Shown piece by piece: positions 36,393-44,040 of a stretch of 64,000 nucleotides of DNA. The stretch comes from Pseudomonas floridensis (GTDB lineage Bacteria > Pseudomonadota > Gammaproteobacteria > Pseudomonadales > Pseudomonadaceae). The translations under genes and the position numbers were made by a program. The notes under the pieces were generated by a model. The model was not told where the DNA came from, did not search any database, and saw only the letters and a list, made by a program, of their open reading frames with translations. Numbering within the stretch: position 1 is the stretch's first letter; each line of letters begins with the position of its first letter. The stretch covers positions 1 through 64,000 of the forward strand of contig NZ_MUIO01000058.1 of the NCBI RefSeq assembly GCF_002087235.1. Reading direction: 5' to 3'.

Positions 36393-37343
36393 TCACGCAG
36401 AGGCTTGAGCCAGTGCCAGTTTGAGGGTGCGTTCCGCCAGTTTTACCTTGAAGGCGTTATGCGGCGTCGGCTGCGCATTGGCCAGCAGGCGGGCGGCGAC
36501 GGCGTTCGCGCCCTGAGGCATCAGTGCGTCGGCTTCCGGGCTGCGCCACGGCGTGTAGGCCACACCGCCCAAGGCGATTTGTCCGGTCTTGTCCGGCTGT
36601 ACGATTGCCGCGACCGAGATCAGGGCAAATGCGTAGGACGCGCGGTCGCGAACCTTGTAGTAAAGCTGTTTGCCGCCGACGGGAGGAGGCAGGGTCACGG
36701 CAGTGATCAGCTCCCCCGGCATCAGGGTGTTTTCCAGATGCGGCGTGTCGCCCGGTGCCTTGTAGAGTGCTTCGACAGGAAAGCTGCGAACCCGGCCATC
36801 TGCCCCCAGGGTTTCCACCGCCGCGCCCAGCACGCGCATGCCGACCGCCATGTCGCTCGGGTGGCTGGCGATACAGGACGCGCTGACGCCAATGATCGCC
36901 TGCTGGCGACTGGCGCCACCCAGCGCCGCACAGCCGGCACCGGGACGACGTTTGTTGCATGGCTGGTTGGTGTCGTAGAAGTAGGCGCAGCGCGTGCGTT
37001 GCAGCAGGTTGCCCGCCGTCGTTGCCTTGTTGCGCAACTGGCCTGAAGCGCCAGCGAGCAAGGCGCGGGACAGCACGCCATAGTCACGGCGCACCTCAGG
37101 TGCGGCGGCCAGGTCGGTGTTGCGCACCAGTGCGCCAATCCTCAGGCCACCGTCGTCGGTTCTACTGATCTTGTCGAAGGCCAGGCCATTCACGTCGATC
37201 AGGTGCTGCGGCGTCTCGATTTCCAGTTTCATCAGGTCGAGCAGGTTGGTCCCGCCTGCAATGAACCTCGCGCCGGGATGGTTCGCCGCTGCTGCAACAG
37301 CCTGTTCGGGTGAACTCACGCGTTCATAGGTGAATGACTTCAT
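36393..37343 (-). CDS. paoB: Aldehyde oxidoreductase FAD-binding subunit (PaoB-like)
   Basis: FAD subunit of 316 residues (E. coli PaoB 318). The FAD pyrophosphate loop is [14 protein letters not shown] and the second FAD site [12 protein letters not shown]. Four cysteines at 119, 129, 138 and 157 match the extra [4Fe-4S] site that distinguishes PaoB-type subunits from ordinary xanthine dehydrogenase FAD subunits. Its start overlaps the paoA stop by ATGA. Confidence 0.92.
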   Translation of the reverse strand: MKSFTYERVSSPEQAVAAAANHPGARFIAGGTNLLDLMKLEIETPQHLIDVNGLAFDKISRTDDGGLRIGALVRNTDLAAAPEVRRDYGVLSRALLAGASGQLRNKATTAGNLLQRTRCAYFYDTNQPCNKRRPGAGCAALGGASRQQAIIGVSASCIASHPSDMAVGMRVLGAAVETLGADGRVRSFPVEALYKAPGDTPHLENTLMPGELITAVTLPPPVGGKQLYYKVRDRASYAFALISVAAIVQPDKTGQIALGGVAYTPWRSPEADALMPQGANAVAARLLANAQPTPHNAFKVKLAERTLKLALAQASA

Positions 37344-38005
37344 ACCGACTCTCCGGCGACGTCCTGAATCGCCTCGATGATGTTGGAGTAGGCCCCGCAG
37401 CGGCAGATGTTGCCGCTCATGCGCTCGCGCAGCTCTTCGGCGGAGGCGCTTGACGCAGTGCTCAGGTCCTCGGTGACATGGCTGGGGATGCCTGCCTTTA
37501 TTTCATCGAGCATGGCCACCGCCGAACAGATCTGGCCGGGTGTGCAGTAGCCGCATTGATAGCCGTCATGCTTGACGAAGGCCGCTTGCATCGGATGAAG
37601 GCGGTCGGGCGTGCCCAGGCCTTCGATGGTGGTGAGGGTATCGCCTTCATGCATGACGGCCAGTGTCAGGCAGGCATTGATCCGTCGTCCTTCGACAATG
37701 ACCGTGCACGCTCCGCATTGCCCATGGTCGCAGCCTTTCTTGGTGCCGGTCAGGTGCAGGCGTTCGCGCAGAACATCCAGAAGCGTGGTGCGATTGTCGA
37801 CGTCCAGGCTGTAACGTCGGCCATTGAGCGTGAACGAAACATGGCTGCTGGCAGGCGCTTCAGCAGCGCCTGTCGTTGCGTCGCCGGATGCCTGCGCAAA
37901 CTCGGTGGAGGCCAGAGCCGCAGTGACGGCCGATCCTGCCGTGCCAATCAGAACTTGTCGCCGAGACAGCCTGAGCCCGTCTGCGGCTGGGGTTCGAGGG
38001 TTCAT
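37340..38005 (-). CDS. paoA: Aldehyde oxidoreductase 2Fe-2S subunit with Tat signal (PaoA-like)
   Basis: Iron-sulfur subunit of 221 residues. A twin-arginine signal [15 protein letters not shown] near residues 12-26 exports the assembled complex to the periplasm. Plant-type 2Fe-2S ligands appear as [12 protein letters not shown] with a fourth Cys in INACL, and the second cluster as CGYCTPGQ and CRCG. I start it at ATG 38005 because AAGGAG lies at the right distance before it; two earlier in-frame ATGs overlap or precede that site. First gene of the pao operon, 149 bases downstream of a TetR gene on the same strand. Confidence 0.93.
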   Translation of the reverse strand: MNPRTPAADGLRLSRRQVLIGTAGSAVTAALASTEFAQASGDATTGAAEAPASSHVSFTLNGRRYSLDVDNRTTLLDVLRERLHLTGTKKGCDHGQCGACTVIVEGRRINACLTLAVMHEGDTLTTIEGLGTPDRLHPMQAAFVKHDGYQCGYCTPGQICSAVAMLDEIKAGIPSHVTEDLSTASSASAEELRERMSGNICRCGAYSNIIEAIQDVAGESV

Positions 38006-38154
38006 CAACATCTCCTTATCACGCATCTTCGGGTGCAGCCACCTTCTTGGCAGGGTTGAAACGCTGCCCATGCAGAGACATGAGGCTATGTGATTGAACG
38101 GCGGTTGATAATGCGGTTATTCAGGATGTACTTGTGAGCTGCGCTCATGAGTGC

Positions 38155-38745
38155 TCATTCTTCGTGGTTATCAAGACTACGAGGACTGCCCGCGCACAGG
38201 CCGCTCATGACCAGGTCCATCAATCGAGCCAGGCGCGAGCGCCATTCGGATTGCGAGTCGATCTGCCAGATTCCGGCAATCGCCAGGAAGAAATCATCGA
38301 TGGTGACACCCGCGCGAATCGTGCCGGCGTTTTCGTTGGCCCTCAGGAGAAGCTCCGCTGCATCGCGGACCGGCGCATAGCCCGACTTTCCCGGAAATTC
38401 CCGGGTGGCAGCCGCCTGGCGTATGGCGGCAGCAAGCCCCGCCTTGGCCATCGCGTACTCGGCCAGGCTGTTCATCCAGTCGCGCAGCGCCCGCTCGGGG
38501 GGGCGGTCAGCGAGATACTGTTCCGCCAGCGACGCCACCTGCTGCATTTCGAACTGATAGACCTCAAACACCAAGTCTTCCCGGTTCGCGAAATGCCGAT
38601 AGAAGGTGCCTTGTCCCACGGCGGCTTTCTTCGCGATCACGCTCAGGGCGACTGCAGGGTCGCGGGTCAGCTCGGCCACGGCGACTTTGAGGATCCGTTC
38701 CCGGTTTTTTTTCGCGTCGGCGCGCATCGCTCCATCGTCACTCAT
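38155..38745 (-). CDS. TetR-family transcriptional regulator
   Basis: Regulator of 196 residues starting MSDDGAMRADAKKN. The helix-turn-helix reads ALSVIAKKAAVGQGTFYRHFANRE, shortened here to its core VGQGTFYRHF. The C-terminal domain resembles the TetR_C family often annotated as AcrR-like regulators with SBP-type domain. ATG 38745 follows a GGAAG element and agrees with the family N-terminus. It is divergent from an SDR gene, and two palindromes lie in the shared 96-base region, so autoregulation and SDR control are likely. It may also influence the downstream pao operon on its own strand. Confidence 0.9.
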   Translation of the reverse strand: MSDDGAMRADAKKNRERILKVAVAELTRDPAVALSVIAKKAAVGQGTFYRHFANREDLVFEVYQFEMQQVASLAEQYLADRPPERALRDWMNSLAEYAMAKAGLAAAIRQAAATREFPGKSGYAPVRDAAELLLRANENAGTIRAGVTIDDFFLAIAGIWQIDSQSEWRSRLARLMDLVMSGLCAGSPRSLDNHEE

Positions 38746-38772
38746 GAACAGGAATCTTCCTTTTGCGTTGCA

Positions 38773-38820
38773 AAGCGGACAACTGTCCGGTAGTTTGCTG
38801 AAGCGGACATGTGTCCGCTT
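38773..38820. promoter_or_regulatory. Two palindromic TetR operators
   Basis: AAGCGGAC-AACT-GTCCGGTA (38773-38792) and AAGCGGAC-ATGT-GTCCGCTT (38801-38820). The second is an 8-bp perfect inverted repeat, the first shares its GCGGAC/GTCCG core. Centres are 28 bp apart, between the TetR start and the SDR start. Core GGACAnnTGTCC is typical of TetR-family operators. Confidence 0.75.
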
Positions 38821-38841
38821 CAAGGTCTATCGGAGTTTACT

Positions 38842-39594
38842 ATGAACGGCTCTGGCAACACGATTCTGGTCACCGGCAGTACGTCCGGTATTGGCCTTGG
38901 GCTGGCGCTTCGGCTCCACGCGGCGGGCAACAAGGTGATTGTCGCCGGGCGACGCAAAGCGCTGCTCGACAGCATCACATCGGAGCATCCCGGCATCGAT
39001 TCGGTGCTGCTCGACGTGAGCGATCCTCAGTCCATTCAGCAGGCCAGCGATGCGCTGGCGAGCAGTCACCCGGACCTCAACGTGCTGATCAACAGCGCAG
39101 GCATCATGCAGTGGGAGGACCTCACCGACCCTGCCGGTCTGGATACTGCCGAAGACATCGTGACTACCAACCTGCTCGGTACAATCCGCATGGTGTATGC
39201 GTTGACGCCCCGGTTACTTAAACAACCCCAGGCGACCATCATCAACGTCAGCTCGGCGCTGGCCTTCGTGCCACTGCCAGCAACGCCGACCTACAGCGCC
39301 ACAAAGGCAGCCGTCCATTCGTTCACGCAAAGCCTGCGCGTGCAACTGGCCGATTCGTCGGTAGAAGTCATCGAACTGGCGCCGCCAGGCGTTCGTACCT
39401 CGTTGCTCGGTCAGGAAAATGACGAGCGCGCGATGCCGCTGGAGGCGTTTCTGGACGAAATATTCGGTCTGCTGGAGATCAAGCCGACGCCTTCCGAGCT
39501 TGTCGTCGAGCGCGCCAAGGGGCTGCGGTTTGCCGAAGCGAATGGCACTCACGAGGATGTGCTGAATATGCTCGCGGGCATCAAGCCACATTGA
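38842..39594 (+). CDS. Short-chain dehydrogenase/reductase (DltE-like)
   Basis: Rossmann-fold oxidoreductase of 250 residues. The cofactor loop TGSTSGIGLGLA, the NSAG motif (LINSAGIM), the catalytic Ser in INVSSALAF and the YSATK Tyr/Lys pair are all present. The C-terminus matches SDRs annotated as DltE-type. ATG 38842 lies 9 bases after a CGGAG site; an in-frame ATG inside the second operator is rejected. Divergently arranged with the TetR gene and almost certainly under its control. A carbonyl substrate related to the neighbouring aldehyde oxidoreductase is possible but unproven. Confidence 0.9.
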   Translation: MNGSGNTILVTGSTSGIGLGLALRLHAAGNKVIVAGRRKALLDSITSEHPGIDSVLLDVSDPQSIQQASDALASSHPDLNVLINSAGIMQWEDLTDPAGLDTAEDIVTTNLLGTIRMVYALTPRLLKQPQATIINVSSALAFVPLPATPTYSATKAAVHSFTQSLRVQLADSSVEVIELAPPGVRTSLLGQENDERAMPLEAFLDEIFGLLEIKPTPSELVVERAKGLRFAEANGTHEDVLNMLAGIKPH

Positions 39595-39637
39595 TCTGAA
39601 TGAAGGGCGGCGGGACGGGGCGATGAGCGAAGCGTTG

Positions 39638-39669
39638 CTTCGGGCCGCCTGGATTCAGGCGGCCCGAAG
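39638..39669. terminator. Perfect hairpin between convergent genes
   Basis: CTTCGGGCCGCCT and AGGCGGCCCGAAG are exact complements around GGATTC, a 13-bp stem. It lies between the SDR stop and the PQQ-dehydrogenase stop, the position of a shared terminator. Confidence 0.6.
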
Positions 39670-39689
39670 ACTTGCCGAAGATTTGAAGG

Positions 39690-40982
39690 TTACTGGTTAC
39701 GCGTCACTCGCCAGACGGTGTTGGCCAGGTCGTCCGCAATGATCAGCGCGCCTTTCGGGTCTACCGTCACGCCGACCGGGCGGCCACGGGTCTTGCCGTC
39801 GTCGCCACGGAAGCCCGTTGCGAAGTCCAGCGGTTCGCCTGAAGGCTTGCCGTTGCTGAACGGCACGAAGATCACCTTGTAGCCGACCGGATTGTCGCGG
39901 TTCCAGCTGCCGTGCTCACCGACGAACACACCCTCTGCGAACTTCTCGCCCATTTCCGGAATGGAGAAGTCCACGCCCAGTGCTGCAACGTGCGAGCCGA
40001 GGCTGTAATCCGGCTTGATCGCGGCAGCGACTTTTTCCGGCTTCTGCGGTTGCGCGCGGGTATCGACGTTCTGACCCCAGTAGCTGTAAGGCCAGCCGTA
40101 GAATCCGCCTTCTTTCACCGAACTCAGATAATCGGGAACCAGATCCGGCCCCAGTTCGTCGCGTTCGTTGACCACCGCCCACAATTGCCCGGAATCGGGC
40201 TGAATAGTGAGCGCTGTCGGGTTGCGTATGCCGGTGGCGTAAGGCTTGTGAGCCCCGGTCGCAGCGTCGATCTGCCACACTTCGGCGCGATTGATCTCGA
40301 CTTCCATGCCACGTTCGCCCACGTTGCTGTTCGAACCGATCCCCACGTACAGGTAACGACCGTCAGGACTGACCGTCAACGCCTTGGTCCAGTGGTGGTT
40401 AATGGCAGCGGGCAGATCGGCAACCTTGGTCGGCGCGCCACTGGCCTGAGTCTGGCCGTCCTGATAATCGAAGCGCACCAGCGCGTCCTGGTTGGCCACG
40501 TACAGTTTGCCGTCGGCGAACGCCAGGCCGTAAGGCGCATTGAGGTTTTCCGCGAAGACGGTCTTGGTTTCGTACGTGCCATCACCGTCAGCGTCGCGCA
40601 GCAGCGTCAGACGGTTGCCGCCTTTGACCTTGGTGTTGCCCTCGGCCTTGATCACGCTGGCGATCACATCCTTGGGTTTGAGCTTGGCAGCGCTGCCGCC
40701 ACGGCCTTCGGCCACGATGATGTCACCGTTGGGGAGCACCAGCGTCTGGCGTGGGATGCGCAGTTCAGTCGCGATGGCGGTGATCTTGAATCCTTCAGGC
40801 ACTGTGGGTTTCTGATCGCCCCAGGCGACCGGCTCGGCGATTTTCATGCTCGGCAGCAGACCGCGTTGCGGTTCTGGCAGTTTCGGGTCCGGACCGCGTG
40901 ACTGGGTGCTGTCCGGTTCCCCGCCGCATGCACTCAGCAGCAGCGCCATGCTCAAGGCTGTCAATGCGATTTGAGGTCTCAT
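39690..40982 (-). CDS. PQQ-type sugar dehydrogenase (sorbosone dehydrogenase-like) lipoprotein
   Basis: Beta-propeller dehydrogenase of 430 residues with lipobox LLLSACGG (Cys19). Blocks GLAFADGKLYVAN, NHHWTKALTVSPDGRYLYVGIGS, AVVNERDELGPDLVPDYL and FVGEHGSWNRDNPVGYKV are those of soluble-type PQQ glucose/sorbosone dehydrogenases. It would oxidise a sugar or aldose-like substrate outside the inner membrane. The start ATG 40982 overlaps the upstream DUF2231 gene by ATGA; an open frame upstream of it lies inside that gene. Natural substrate and real use of PQQ are not deducible. Confidence 0.9.
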   Translation of the reverse strand: MRPQIALTALSMALLLSACGGEPDSTQSRGPDPKLPEPQRGLLPSMKIAEPVAWGDQKPTVPEGFKITAIATELRIPRQTLVLPNGDIIVAEGRGGSAAKLKPKDVIASVIKAEGNTKVKGGNRLTLLRDADGDGTYETKTVFAENLNAPYGLAFADGKLYVANQDALVRFDYQDGQTQASGAPTKVADLPAAINHHWTKALTVSPDGRYLYVGIGSNSNVGERGMEVEINRAEVWQIDAATGAHKPYATGIRNPTALTIQPDSGQLWAVVNERDELGPDLVPDYLSSVKEGGFYGWPYSYWGQNVDTRAQPQKPEKVAAAIKPDYSLGSHVAALGVDFSIPEMGEKFAEGVFVGEHGSWNRDNPVGYKVIFVPFSNGKPSGEPLDFATGFRGDDGKTRGRPVGVTVDPKGALIIADDLANTVWRVTRNQ

Positions 40983-41407
40983 TGCTCGTCTCCCGAACGC
41001 AGGTTGGTCAGTCCGAGCCATGCGGCAACGATTGCCAGCAGGGTCACGATGACTGAAAGCACCAGGCCCGAAGGCATGACGGCCCAGGCATCCTTGGCGT
41101 GTTCGAACGCGTTGACCAGACCCAGCACCCAAGTGATCAACAAGAGCAAGAAATACGCGACCGGGCGTCCAGCCTTGTGGTCGGCGCGAACCAGATTGAC
41201 CAGTGCGAACAGCAGCGCAAAACCGCAGAACACCAGCGCCCCGGCGATCAGCCAGGCGGCGAAGTTAGCCCACTGGATCTGAAAGGTCTGGTAGTAGGCG
41301 ATGTCACTGAGCAATGCGCCGAGAAACAGCGGCACGGTCCCGGCCAGCAGGATCGCGTGAAGCGGGCCTGGTGTCCTTCGGTAAGCGGGATGGGCGGTAA
41401 CGGTCAT
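40979..41407 (-). CDS. DUF2231 membrane protein
   Basis: A 142-residue inner-membrane protein with four hydrophobic spans (about 17-37, 47-69, 83-101, 111-133). The N-terminal RTPGPLHAILLAGTVPLFLGALLSDIAY is the DUF2231 signature with its conserved HA and SD residues. It is coupled by ATGA to the PQQ-type dehydrogenase, a pairing also common in other proteobacteria, so it may anchor or transfer electrons for that enzyme. This role is inferred from gene fusion-like proximity only. Confidence 0.88.
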   Translation of the reverse strand: MTVTAHPAYRRTPGPLHAILLAGTVPLFLGALLSDIAYYQTFQIQWANFAAWLIAGALVFCGFALLFALVNLVRADHKAGRPVAYFLLLLITWVLGLVNAFEHAKDAWAVMPSGLVLSVIVTLLAIVAAWLGLTNLRSGDEQ

Positions 41408-41696
41408 AGCGGCTCCTTATCGTTCGGCGATTCCCGGTCAGCGCACGGCACGAATTTACCGGCCGCCGGGGTCGCGTTGACTGCGCATAGGAAAGGATCG
41501 TGCCGCCAAAGCGTAAGTTCAGTGAGTTTTCATGTCGAAATGTGTGGAAGGATTACAGCTGCCTGCACCAGCGTCAGCCGCGTCCCAGAGCGGTTCGTTG
41601 CAAGTCGGGGCGCTCATGCTCTGATACGATTGGTTTTGTAACTGATAAGGGTGTTTTTATCGGTTACTATGGGCGCCAGGATTTCTGGAGTACCTC

Positions 41697-42275
41697 ATGA
41701 CAGCCCACGATGTGAATCTCTCTCTCCCGGCACCGATGCTGCTGGCCGACCACCCGGCACTCGACCTGCTCAATACGCAGATGATGATCGATGGCCAGCG
41801 GCGTGATTTACTCACCAGCCCTGAGGCGGCAACCCGCTGGCTGGAGCAGGTCGGTCTGGGAGAAGGTGCAAGCGGCGCCCGGCTGCTCGACGAGTTGCGC
41901 GATCTGCGTGGCTGCATCGAACAACTGATTCAGGCGCGTCTGGAAAATCGGGTCGCCGACCCCGGCAAGCTGAATGGCTTTCTGCGGCGGGCGGTTGCGC
42001 AGCTGGTTTGGGAGCCGTCCAAGGCACCGGTTCTGGATCGCTTCTGTCAGCCGGACGCGACGGATCGATTGCTGGGCGAAATCGCCTTTGCCGCCGCGCA
42101 ATTGCTGGCCGAAGGCGATTTGAGTCTGGTGCGTAAATGCGAGAGCCATGAGTGTTCGCTCATGTTTTACGACCGAACCAAGTCGCACAAACGGCGCTGG
42201 TGCAGCATGGCGCTGTGCGGCAATCGTCACAAGGTGGCTGAGTTTCGCAAGCGCAAACAGCAAGCAGGTCACTGA
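41697..42275 (+). CDS. ABATE-domain protein with CGNR zinc finger
   Basis: Putative stress-induced transcription regulator of 192 residues. The N-terminal ABATE domain begins with LLADHPALDLLNTQ, the family motif for an N-terminal LDFVNT-like strand. The C-terminal CGNR zinc finger shows the Cys set in KCESHECSLMFYD and RRWCSMALCGNRHK, followed by a basic tail. Such proteins are probably DNA-binding regulators, yet their targets are largely unknown. A TATGGGCG...GGAGTACC leader with GGAG 7 bases before ATG supports the start. Confidence 0.9.
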   Translation: MTAHDVNLSLPAPMLLADHPALDLLNTQMMIDGQRRDLLTSPEAATRWLEQVGLGEGASGARLLDELRDLRGCIEQLIQARLENRVADPGKLNGFLRRAVAQLVWEPSKAPVLDRFCQPDATDRLLGEIAFAAAQLLAEGDLSLVRKCESHECSLMFYDRTKSHKRRWCSMALCGNRHKVAEFRKRKQQAGH

Positions 42276-42297
42276 ATCGGAGCGGTGGAGGGCATGT

Positions 42298-42669
42298 TCA
42301 GCGCGCGCAGATCGAGCCTGCGATGGCATCCAGCTCGCGATCATAACTGGCACGTTCTCCCGCACTGAGAAAACCCTGCGCTTTCACGAAGCCCGCACTG
42401 TCGGAGCGGATTTTTTCGATGCGCTCGTACATCTGGTCAGCCTGCTTCTGCGGCAGATGGCCGGCTCGATACAAGCTTCCGATCTCCGCCTGCAGAATGC
42501 TGGCTCGCGTGGAGATGTGCGCCTCGTTCCTGTCGGTGAGAGTGCCACCGGGCCGGCCTTCCAGCGCACGCTGCTCGACCAGGTTGCAACTGGACAAATT
42601 TTGTTGAGTATCAGCCGCGACAGCACCGAGGCTTAGCGTGGCGAAGGCAGCGGTGATGAGAAATTTCAT
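42298..42669 (-). CDS. Secreted hypothetical protein
   Basis: A 123-residue protein with a clear signal peptide (MKFLITAAFATLSLGAVA, cleavage at VAA-D). The mature part is mostly helical and charged, with two cysteines (SSCNLVEQ and the C-terminal SICAR) that may form a disulfide. I do not recognise a domain. ATG 42669 follows an AAAAGGAAA site. It converges with the CGNR gene 22 bases away. Role unknown; periplasmic location is supported. Confidence 0.8.
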   Translation of the reverse strand: MKFLITAAFATLSLGAVAADTQQNLSSCNLVEQRALEGRPGGTLTDRNEAHISTRASILQAEIGSLYRAGHLPQKQADQMYERIEKIRSDSAGFVKAQGFLSAGERASYDRELDAIAGSICAR

Positions 42670-42750
42670 GCGGTTTCCTTTTGTGGATGGGCATCCTGTT
42701 GAGGGGCACCGGCCAGACACTCCCGGCCGATGCTGATCAAGGGCGATGGG

Positions 42751-43812
42751 TTAAGGAATCAGACGCTCACGACGCAGTTTTTCGAATACCTCAAAGAACG
42801 CATCATCACTGGCCTTGAACGCAGTGAAGCCCAGTTTGCGGCTTTTCGACATGTCCGTGACGACCTCGATAGGGCGACCCAGATCGGCATCGGTGTGCCA
42901 CGGCGAGATCAGACGATTGATGTCGCTTTCCTTGAGCTGATGCTTGCCGACGATGTCGGTCCAGGCTTTCTGGTCGTTGGCCATCTGCTCTTCCAGCGGA
43001 GCGGGCTGCTCGGGGAAGTCGGCTGCCTGCAGGCCGAAGTAGTCGGCGATCTGGCCCCACATCCAGCTCCAGCGGAACACGTCGCCGTTGGTGATATTGA
43101 ACGCCTGATTGGCCGCTGCGGGCGTAGTCGCGGCCCACAACTGTTGTTGGGCGAGCTGCCGGGCATCGGTCATGTCGGTCAGGCTGTCCCACTGCACACG
43201 TGAGCGGGGGAACACGAACGGACGGCCAGTGGCCTTGCAGATCGGGGCGTACACCGCCAGCGTGGTGGCCATGTTCATTGCATTGCCGACCGCCACACCC
43301 GTTACGGTGTGCGGACGGTGCACGCTCCAGGTGAAGCCGTCCTTGTCAGATGCGGCGAACACTTCATCTTCCTGCGCGTAATAGAAGTTCTCGATGTCCA
43401 GGCGCGGTTGGGATTCCCGGAATGGCGTCTGCGGCAGCGTGCCTTTGCCATAGGCTTCGAACGGGCCGAGGTAATGTTTAAGGCCGGTCACCAGCGCCAC
43501 ATGCTGCACGCTCTTGGCGGGGCGAACCGCGTCGAGCACGTTGCGCACCATGGCGGCATTGACACGGATGTTTTCTGCTTCATTGGCCTGGCGCGACCAG
43601 GTGGTGATGAACACGTGCGTCGGCTTCAGATCGGCCAGCGCCGCGTTGAGTGACGCTGGATCCTGAAGATCGGCAGCGACAGGGATCACGCCGGGCACGG
43701 AGGACGGGCTACGGGAGAGGGCGGCTACCTGCCAGTTATTTTCCAGCAATAACCGGGTGATTGCGCTGCCAACAATGCCACTTGCGCCAACAACCAGGGC
43801 GGTCTGGGTCAT
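42751..43812 (-). CDS. PRISE-type SDR oxidoreductase (progesterone 5-beta-reductase/iridoid synthase-like)
   Basis: Extended SDR of 353 residues. The NAD(P) loop is VVGASGIVGSAI. The block TGLKHYLGPFE, then FYYAQEDEVF and WSVHRPHTVTGVAVGNAMN, is the hallmark of the PRISE family (progesterone 5-beta-reductase / iridoid synthase-like), which reduces activated enones with NADPH. The unusual catalytic Lys is in TGLKHY and the Tyr in FYYAQED. Bacterial members exist but few are characterised. It stands alone upstream of the secreted hypothetical gene. Confidence 0.9.
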   Translation of the reverse strand: MTQTALVVGASGIVGSAITRLLLENNWQVAALSRSPSSVPGVIPVAADLQDPASLNAALADLKPTHVFITTWSRQANEAENIRVNAAMVRNVLDAVRPAKSVQHVALVTGLKHYLGPFEAYGKGTLPQTPFRESQPRLDIENFYYAQEDEVFAASDKDGFTWSVHRPHTVTGVAVGNAMNMATTLAVYAPICKATGRPFVFPRSRVQWDSLTDMTDARQLAQQQLWAATTPAAANQAFNITNGDVFRWSWMWGQIADYFGLQAADFPEQPAPLEEQMANDQKAWTDIVGKHQLKESDINRLISPWHTDADLGRPIEVVTDMSKSRKLGFTAFKASDDAFFEVFEKLRRERLIP

Positions 43813-43890
43813 GGGTTTCTCCTGTGAGTGAGTGAACAGTCATGCAGGTTCAGAACCCACTTTGTACCAGGCGGTTCAATCTGATCGGCA

Positions 43891-44040
43891 TCAGTTTGTC
43901 GATGAGGAGCCGGCTTTATGTCGCCGGCAGCGCTCCGAGCAATAACGAACCTCGTCCCAGCAGCGCGCCCACTTTTTGCGCCAGGTGAACGGCAGGCCGC
44001 AGACCGCGCAGGTCTTGACGGGAAGCTCGCTCTTTTTCAA
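43891..44040 (-). CDS. DUF2256 small zinc-ribbon-like protein
   Basis: A 49-residue basic protein with a four-cysteine pattern ([25 protein letters not shown]), the DUF2256 family. I start it at TTG 44040 because the TTGA overlaps the photolyase stop, the reading agrees with the family N-terminus ([10 protein letters not shown]), and GGAGAG lies 8 bases before it; an in-frame ATG exists 51 bases upstream. DUF2256 genes are commonly found next to cryptochrome/photolyase-related genes. A metal or nucleic-acid role is possible but unproven. Confidence 0.85.
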   Translation of the reverse strand: MKKSELPVKTCAVCGLPFTWRKKWARCWDEVRYCSERCRRHKAGSSSTN

